Assembly (NCBI RefSeq): GCF_001999725.1
Contig: NZ_MDDP01000018.1
Coordinates: 42,794-106,793 of the forward strand
Direction: 5' to 3'
Origin: Cellulophaga omnivescoria
GTDB lineage: Bacteria > Bacteroidota > Bacteroidia > Flavobacteriales > Flavobacteriaceae
DNA length: 64,000 nt
The notes under the pieces are model-generated. The model was not told the origin of the DNA. It saw only the letters and a program-made list of their open reading frames with translations, and did no database searches. The stretch's first letter is position 1, and the number at the start of each line of letters is the position of its first letter. The position numbers were made by a program, and so were the translations under genes. Shown here one piece after another: positions 60,307 through 64,000 of this stretch.

Positions 60307-60861
60307 ATGCGAAATTTTTTCAACTTCTTAAAGAGTAAAACATTAATAATACAATTAGGTATAGCTCTTGGTGTAATAGTAGTTTTGGTGTTTGTTGTTT
60401 TACAATGGCTTAAGTCTACTACCAACCACGGAGAGTTTGTAGAGGTGCCAGATTTTTCTAGAATGACGGTTTCACAAATGAAGCATGAAATAGATAAAGC
60501 TGGGTTGCGTTCTCAGATTTTAGATTCTGCTAACTATAACCCTAATTATCCTAGATTTTCTATTATAGAGCAAAATCCGCCAGCGGGCAATAAAGTAAAA
60601 GAAAACAGAAAAATTTATTTTACTGTTAATCCATCTGGTTACAAAAAGGTATCTGTACCGCAAGTAATACAAAAAACAAAGCGTAATGCAACATCTATGT
60701 TGCGTGCAGTAGGTTTAGATGTCCTAAAGGTAACTTATGTAGATGATATAGGGCAAGATATGGTACTAAAAATTAAGTACAAAGGCAAAGTAATTAAAGC
60801 CGGAGAAAAATTGCCTAAAACCTCTAAGGTAGAGTTGGTGTGTGGTAATGGTAACCACTAA
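60307..60861 (+). CDS. PASTA-domain membrane protein
   Basis: 184 aa from ATG 60307 (MRNFFNFLKSKTLIIQLGIA). One transmembrane helix at about residues 12-34, then two PASTA domains: VEVPDFSRMTVSQMKHEIDK (about 45-110, with IIEQNPPAGNKVKENRKI) and VSVPQVIQKTKRNATSMLRA (about 118-180, VIKAGEKLPKTSKVELVCG). No kinase or transpeptidase domain is attached, unlike classical PASTA proteins. PASTA domains bind muropeptides or glycan; this one would face the periplasm. It precedes rluD-like by 27 bp and is divergent from ddl. Confidence 0.92.
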   Translation: MRNFFNFLKSKTLIIQLGIALGVIVVLVFVVLQWLKSTTNHGEFVEVPDFSRMTVSQMKHEIDKAGLRSQILDSANYNPNYPRFSIIEQNPPAGNKVKENRKIYFTVNPSGYKKVSVPQVIQKTKRNATSMLRAVGLDVLKVTYVDDIGQDMVLKIKYKGKVIKAGEKLPKTSKVELVCGNGNH

Positions 60862-60888
60862 AAAAAATAATAGTTTAGCTACATATTT

Positions 60889-61923
60889 ATGAGTGAAGAA
60901 TTTGGACCAGAAGCCAATGATGATGAACTTTATGAACACCATAAAGTAGTTGCTGCTAAAGGGCAAGAGCCCCTGCGTATTGATAAATTTTTAATAAATT
61001 TTATAGAAAACGCAACGCGTAGCCAAATACAAAAAGCCGCAAAAGATGGTCATATTTGGGTAAATAATGTTGTTGTTAAACAAAACTATAAAGTTAAAGC
61101 CGGTGATGATATCCGTGTCATGTTTAGCCATCCTCCGTATGAATTTTTACTGCAACCAGAAGATATTCCTTTAGATGTTGTTTATGAAGACGATGTTCTC
61201 TTGGTAGTAAACAAGCCCGCAGGTATGGTAGTTCATCCGGGTCATGGAAACTATTCTGGTACATTAATAAATGCACTGTTACACCATTGCAAGGTAGATT
61301 TGCCAAACAACAGTAGTGATAGGCCAGGTTTGGTACACCGTATAGATAAAGATACCTCTGGACTTTTAGTAGTTGCAAAAACAGAAGCTGCAATGACATT
61401 TTTATCTAAACAGTTTTTTGATAAAACGTCGGAAAGAGAATACGTAGCTATTGTATGGGGAAATGTAGAGGCAGATGAAGGTACTATAGAAGGACATTTA
61501 GGTAGGCACCCAAAAAATAGGTTGCAAATGCACGTTTTTCCTGAAGGAGACCAAGGAAAAGAAGCTATTACGCATTACAAAGTTTTAGAACGTTTAGGCT
61601 ATGTTACCGTAATTTCTTGTAAGTTAGAAACGGGAAGAACGCACCAAATTAGAGTGCATATGAAGCATATTGGTCATACTTTGTTTAATGATGAACGCTA
61701 TGGAGGCGAGCGTATTTTAAAAGGTACAACCTTTACAAAATACAAACAGTTTGTAGAAAATGCATTTAAAATACTACCAAGGCAAGCCCTGCATGCTAAA
61801 ACTCTTGGCTTTGTGCATCCGGTTACTAAGGAGTTAATGCAGTTTAATACAGAAATTCCTGAAGATATGGCTAGCGTTATAGAAAAATGGAGGCATTATG
61901 CCAAACATTCTGCCGAGAATTAG
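60889..61923 (+). CDS. rluD: RluA/RluD-family 23S rRNA pseudouridine synthase
   Basis: 344 aa. An S4 RNA-binding domain (about residues 25-85, IDKFLINFIENATRSQIQKA) is followed by the pseudouridine synthase core: VVNKPAGMVVHPGHGNYSGT near residue 107, catalytic Asp in GLVHRIDKDTSGLLVVAKTE near residue 148, and ETGRTHQIRVHMKHIGHTLF near residue 250. Close to RluD (helix 69 sites) but exact specificity cannot be confirmed from sequence. It follows the PASTA gene on the same strand, 27 bp apart, a typical Bacteroidetes pair. Confidence 0.92.
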   Translation: MSEEFGPEANDDELYEHHKVVAAKGQEPLRIDKFLINFIENATRSQIQKAAKDGHIWVNNVVVKQNYKVKAGDDIRVMFSHPPYEFLLQPEDIPLDVVYEDDVLLVVNKPAGMVVHPGHGNYSGTLINALLHHCKVDLPNNSSDRPGLVHRIDKDTSGLLVVAKTEAAMTFLSKQFFDKTSEREYVAIVWGNVEADEGTIEGHLGRHPKNRLQMHVFPEGDQGKEAITHYKVLERLGYVTVISCKLETGRTHQIRVHMKHIGHTLFNDERYGGERILKGTTFTKYKQFVENAFKILPRQALHAKTLGFVHPVTKELMQFNTEIPEDMASVIEKWRHYAKHSAEN

Positions 61924-61960
61924 TTTTTACAATAGTGGTATTAAAAATCTCTTTTGTGTT

Positions 61961-61994
61961 TTGTGAAAAACATAAAAAATGATTCTTAATTTTA
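61961..61994 (+). promoter_or_regulatory. Candidate yaaA promoter
   Basis: TTG at 61961-61963, 23 bases, TAATTTTA at 61987-61994 (7 of 8 to TAnnTTTG). The ATG at 62014 is 19 bases further. Confidence 0.4.
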
Positions 61995-62013
61995 GCATTA
62001 AATAAAAAATAAG

Positions 62014-62775
62014 ATGAAGATTGTTATTTCACCAGCTAAGTCGTTAGATTTTGAATCTAAACTGCCAACAGATACATACACAGAACCTAAATTTTTAGAG
62101 CAAGCAACAAAGTTGAATGATGTTTTAAAAAAGAAGTCTCCTAAGGATATATCTGAGCTTATGAGTATTTCTGATAATTTGGCACAACTAAATTGGCAAC
62201 GCAATCAGGACTTTACAACGCCTTTTACAACTAAAAATGCCAGACCAGCAGTATTTGCATTTAATGGCGATGTTTACCAAGGGTTAGATGTTTATTCTTT
62301 ACAAGAGGATAAACTAGAGGTTTTACAAGATAAATTAAGAATATTATCTGGTCTATATGGTATTCTTAAACCGTTAGATTTAATAATGCCTTATCGCCTA
62401 GAAATGGGAACTAAAATGGCAGTGGGTAGTAATAAAAATTTACACGAATTTTGGAAGAAAGATGTAACAGCGTACTTAAATGAAGAGTTACAGGAAAATG
62501 AAATTTTTGTAAACCTTGCAAGTAACGAGTATTTTAGTGCAGTAGATAAAAAAGGTATAAAGTCTACCATAATTACACCTGTTTTTAAAGATTGGAAAAA
62601 TGATAAGCTAAAGGTAATTAGCTTTTACGCTAAAAAGGCTAGAGGATCTATGGTACGTTATATTGTAGATACTAATGCAGAAACCTTAAACGATATTAAA
62701 AATTTTACCACAGACGGCTATGCTTTTAGTGAAGAGCATACAGAAAAAGAAAATATGCCAGTTTTTATTAGATAA
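62014..62775 (+). CDS. yaaA: Peroxide stress protein YaaA (DUF328)
   Basis: 253 aa, full length. [20 protein letters not shown] at the start, [20 protein letters not shown] near residue 92, [20 protein letters not shown] near residue 108, and [19 protein letters not shown] near residue 210 are the standard YaaA blocks. The family helps limit damage from peroxide by keeping free iron low and has DNA-binding features. Single gene with its own candidate promoter. Confidence 0.95.
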   Translation: MKIVISPAKSLDFESKLPTDTYTEPKFLEQATKLNDVLKKKSPKDISELMSISDNLAQLNWQRNQDFTTPFTTKNARPAVFAFNGDVYQGLDVYSLQEDKLEVLQDKLRILSGLYGILKPLDLIMPYRLEMGTKMAVGSNKNLHEFWKKDVTAYLNEELQENEIFVNLASNEYFSAVDKKGIKSTIITPVFKDWKNDKLKVISFYAKKARGSMVRYIVDTNAETLNDIKNFTTDGYAFSEEHTEKENMPVFIR

Positions 62776-62827
62776 TAATATCTTTAAATTACCGTTTTTT
62801 ATAGTAGACAAATAATATATGTTTCCT

Positions 62828-63205
62828 ATGAAAAATAAAACTCTATTTTTTTCTATTATAGTTATACTGTTCACATTATTAAGTTGTGATGACAGGGATG
62901 ATAACCTTGAAGCGGTAAATATTAGAATAAAAAATGTTAGTGCGGTAGCTTATGATGTAGTACAAATAAATGGTGATACAGAAAATGTGCATATCGACGT
63001 AGCTTCTGGGGAAGTATCTGAGTATTTTGAATATGAAACGGCATATGCATATGCGGCTGTAGTAATAGAGGCAGATGGACAAACCTATACCTTACAACCA
63101 ATAGATTACGTTGGGGAAACACCATTACCATTAGGTTTTTATACCTATGAGCTAAATATCACTGAAGAAGGTAATGGAGTAGTGTTAAATTTAGTGGTAG
63201 ACTAA
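62828..63205 (+). CDS. Putative small lipoprotein, function unknown
   Basis: 125 aa from ATG 62828 (MKNKTLFFSIIVILFTLLSC); the Cys is a lipobox residue followed by acidic DDRDDN. The mature part is a small beta-rich domain: NIRIKNVSAVAYDVVQING, YFEYETAYAYAAVVIEADGQ, PLGFYTYELNITEEGNGVVL. I do not recognise the family; it resembles small extracytoplasmic Ig-like lipoproteins of flavobacteria. An ATG at 62819 would add three residues. It faces the next gene convergently, with a 1-bp gap. Confidence 0.8.
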   Translation: MKNKTLFFSIIVILFTLLSCDDRDDNLEAVNIRIKNVSAVAYDVVQINGDTENVHIDVASGEVSEYFEYETAYAYAAVVIEADGQTYTLQPIDYVGETPLPLGFYTYELNITEEGNGVVLNLVVD

Positions 63206-63206
63206 T

Positions 63207-63755
63207 TTAATTTTGTCTTTGCATTTGTATATTTTCAGCAATTTTTATTGCTAAAGCTCTTTTTTTAGATAATAATCTTTCAATTTCAGCTTCTAAAGCA
63301 ACACGTTGTTTTTCTAATTCCGCAGCTTCTAGTAATAAGGCATTGTCTTTAAGCTCTAATTCAGATGATACTGTATTAATACCGTTTTGAGTAAATATGT
63401 CTAATGCTGTTATCGTGTTTTCAACATTTAATAAAGCTAATTTTGCGTAATGTCTACCTAAATCCCAATCTTTTGGAGCAGTAGCTTTATCAATATTTTC
63501 TAATCCTTTTAGAACCGAATTTTTTGCATCTGCACAATTACAATCTTTCATTAACTTATTTGTTTTCTCTAAAGCAATGTAAGCCTTGTTAGCATAAAAC
63601 TTTTGATGATCAAAATTATCTGCCTTTAAAGATTTTTTGGCATAATTTAGGGCGTAAGAGCTTGCAGAGTAAGCATTATCACAGTTAGATACTGGAGTTC
63701 TTGTAAAACCTGTTGTTATTACAAGAGAAATAAATACAAATGCACTTTTAAACAT
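63207..63755 (-). CDS. Secreted helical protein, function unknown
   Basis: 182 aa, signal peptide MFKSAFVFISLVITTGFTRT. Residues about 30-130 are helical with TPR-like spacing (SSYALNYAKKSLKADNFDHQ, HYAKLALLNVENTITALDIF), and two close cysteines (Cys72, Cys74 in DCNCADAKN). The last 50 residues are a coiled coil (EAAELEKQRVALEAEIERLL). No known family is recognised. About 165 bp upstream there is a plain intergenic stretch without clear signals. Confidence 0.8.
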   Translation of the reverse strand: MFKSAFVFISLVITTGFTRTPVSNCDNAYSASSYALNYAKKSLKADNFDHQKFYANKAYIALEKTNKLMKDCNCADAKNSVLKGLENIDKATAPKDWDLGRHYAKLALLNVENTITALDIFTQNGINTVSSELELKDNALLLEAAELEKQRVALEAEIERLLSKKRALAIKIAENIQMQRQN

Positions 63756-63919
63756 AATCTTGGGGGTTGGTTTTGTTTGTAATTATGAATTACAAAGTTG
63801 GTTTATTTTTGGCTTTTATTAAAAGTTATGTGGTAAACATAAGCAAAGTTGTGGTGAAAAACGCTTTTTATATCGGTTAAACTGTAAGTTTTTATAGATA
63901 AAAAGCATAAGTTGTTGAC

Positions 63920-64000
63920 TTACTTCTTTTTATCTGGGCTAATTTTTTCTTGTAAAGTTGGCTGTTTTTTAATTTTTCTTTTTCTTCTGGCTCCATATGT
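63920..64000 (-). CDS. 3' end of an unidentified gene, cut by window edge
   Basis: On the minus strand an open frame enters from the right edge and ends at TAA 63920-63922, reading YGARRKRKIKKQPTLQEKIS and PDKKK. The basic C-terminal tail is protein-like, but with only 26 codons no family can be named; the alternative frame opening MEPEEKEKLKNSQLYKKKLA also stays open here. Confidence 0.4.
   Translation of the reverse strand, partial: TYGARRKRKIKKQPTLQEKISPDKKK

Overview
The window reads as chromosome from a low-GC member of the Bacteroidetes, family Flavobacteriaceae. Reasons: many upstream regions carry the Bacteroidetes -7 element TAnnTTTG; two genes end in a gliding-motility/type IX secretion (T9SS) type B C-terminal domain; several families are typical of flavobacteria (DUF6702, the kynU/kmo pair, TatA next to PAP2, a tandem array of CarboxypepD_reg-like proteins); and genes are tightly packed, with convergent neighbours that touch or overlap. 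I cannot name the genus from sequence alone. No tRNA, rRNA, CRISPR array, integrase or transposase was seen.

Layout. 1-4.6 kb: 3' -truncated gpmI, a secreted ankyrin protein, a 55-codon membrane-protein gene missed by length cut-offs, an M48 protease, a Tat-exported M15 peptidase and a GNAT. 4.6-18.4 kb: a surface-protein locus on the minus strand. It holds three fibre-like proteins (999, 2320 and about 306 aa) and two paralogous 382-385 aa proteins with a T9SS type B domain, each sitting 2-3 bp behind a fibre gene. The 2320-aa protein has 12 near-identical 115-127-residue repeats in two blocks. 18.5-26.1 kb: dipeptidase E, five tandem paralogous secreted CarboxypepD_reg-like proteins, a DUF6702 protein and a secreted M1 peptidase. 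26.1-34.8 kb: tatA, PAP2 phosphatase, O-methyltransferase, kynureninase, a lipoprotein, ClpP, kynurenine 3-monooxygenase, a CdsZ-like coiled-coil protein that has lost its zinc cysteines, NIF3 and lpxK. 34.8-43.6 kb: GAPDH overlapping a hybrid sensor kinase, lipA, two ECF sigma modules (one with an anti-sigma factor, one behind a possible attenuator), murB and an aminotransferase. 43.7-50 kb: a retropepsin-PDZ protein, DUF1573, valS and a sterol-desaturase-family membrane protein. 50-54.5 kb: an rsfS-ftsH-LUD-cdsA-psd-ACBP operon joining membrane proteostasis and phospholipid synthesis. 54.5-64 kb: birA, SRPBCC, pyrE/Nudix, M14 peptidase, coaD, ddl, PASTA protein, rluD-like gene, yaaA and two small exported or lipoprotein genes.

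Most of the window is housekeeping. The strongest candidate for something not yet described is the 4.6-18.4 kb locus: long, repetitive, phage-tail-fibre-like secreted proteins paired with small T9SS type B partners that would provide the secretion signal the fibres lack. That functional link is inferred from gene order, signal peptides, paralogy and domain content; it has not been demonstrated. A second candidate is the five-gene paralogous array at 19.3-23.1 kb, and a third is an intrinsic-terminator-like hairpin whose U-tract ends directly at the ATG of an ECF sigma gene (39.56 kb).
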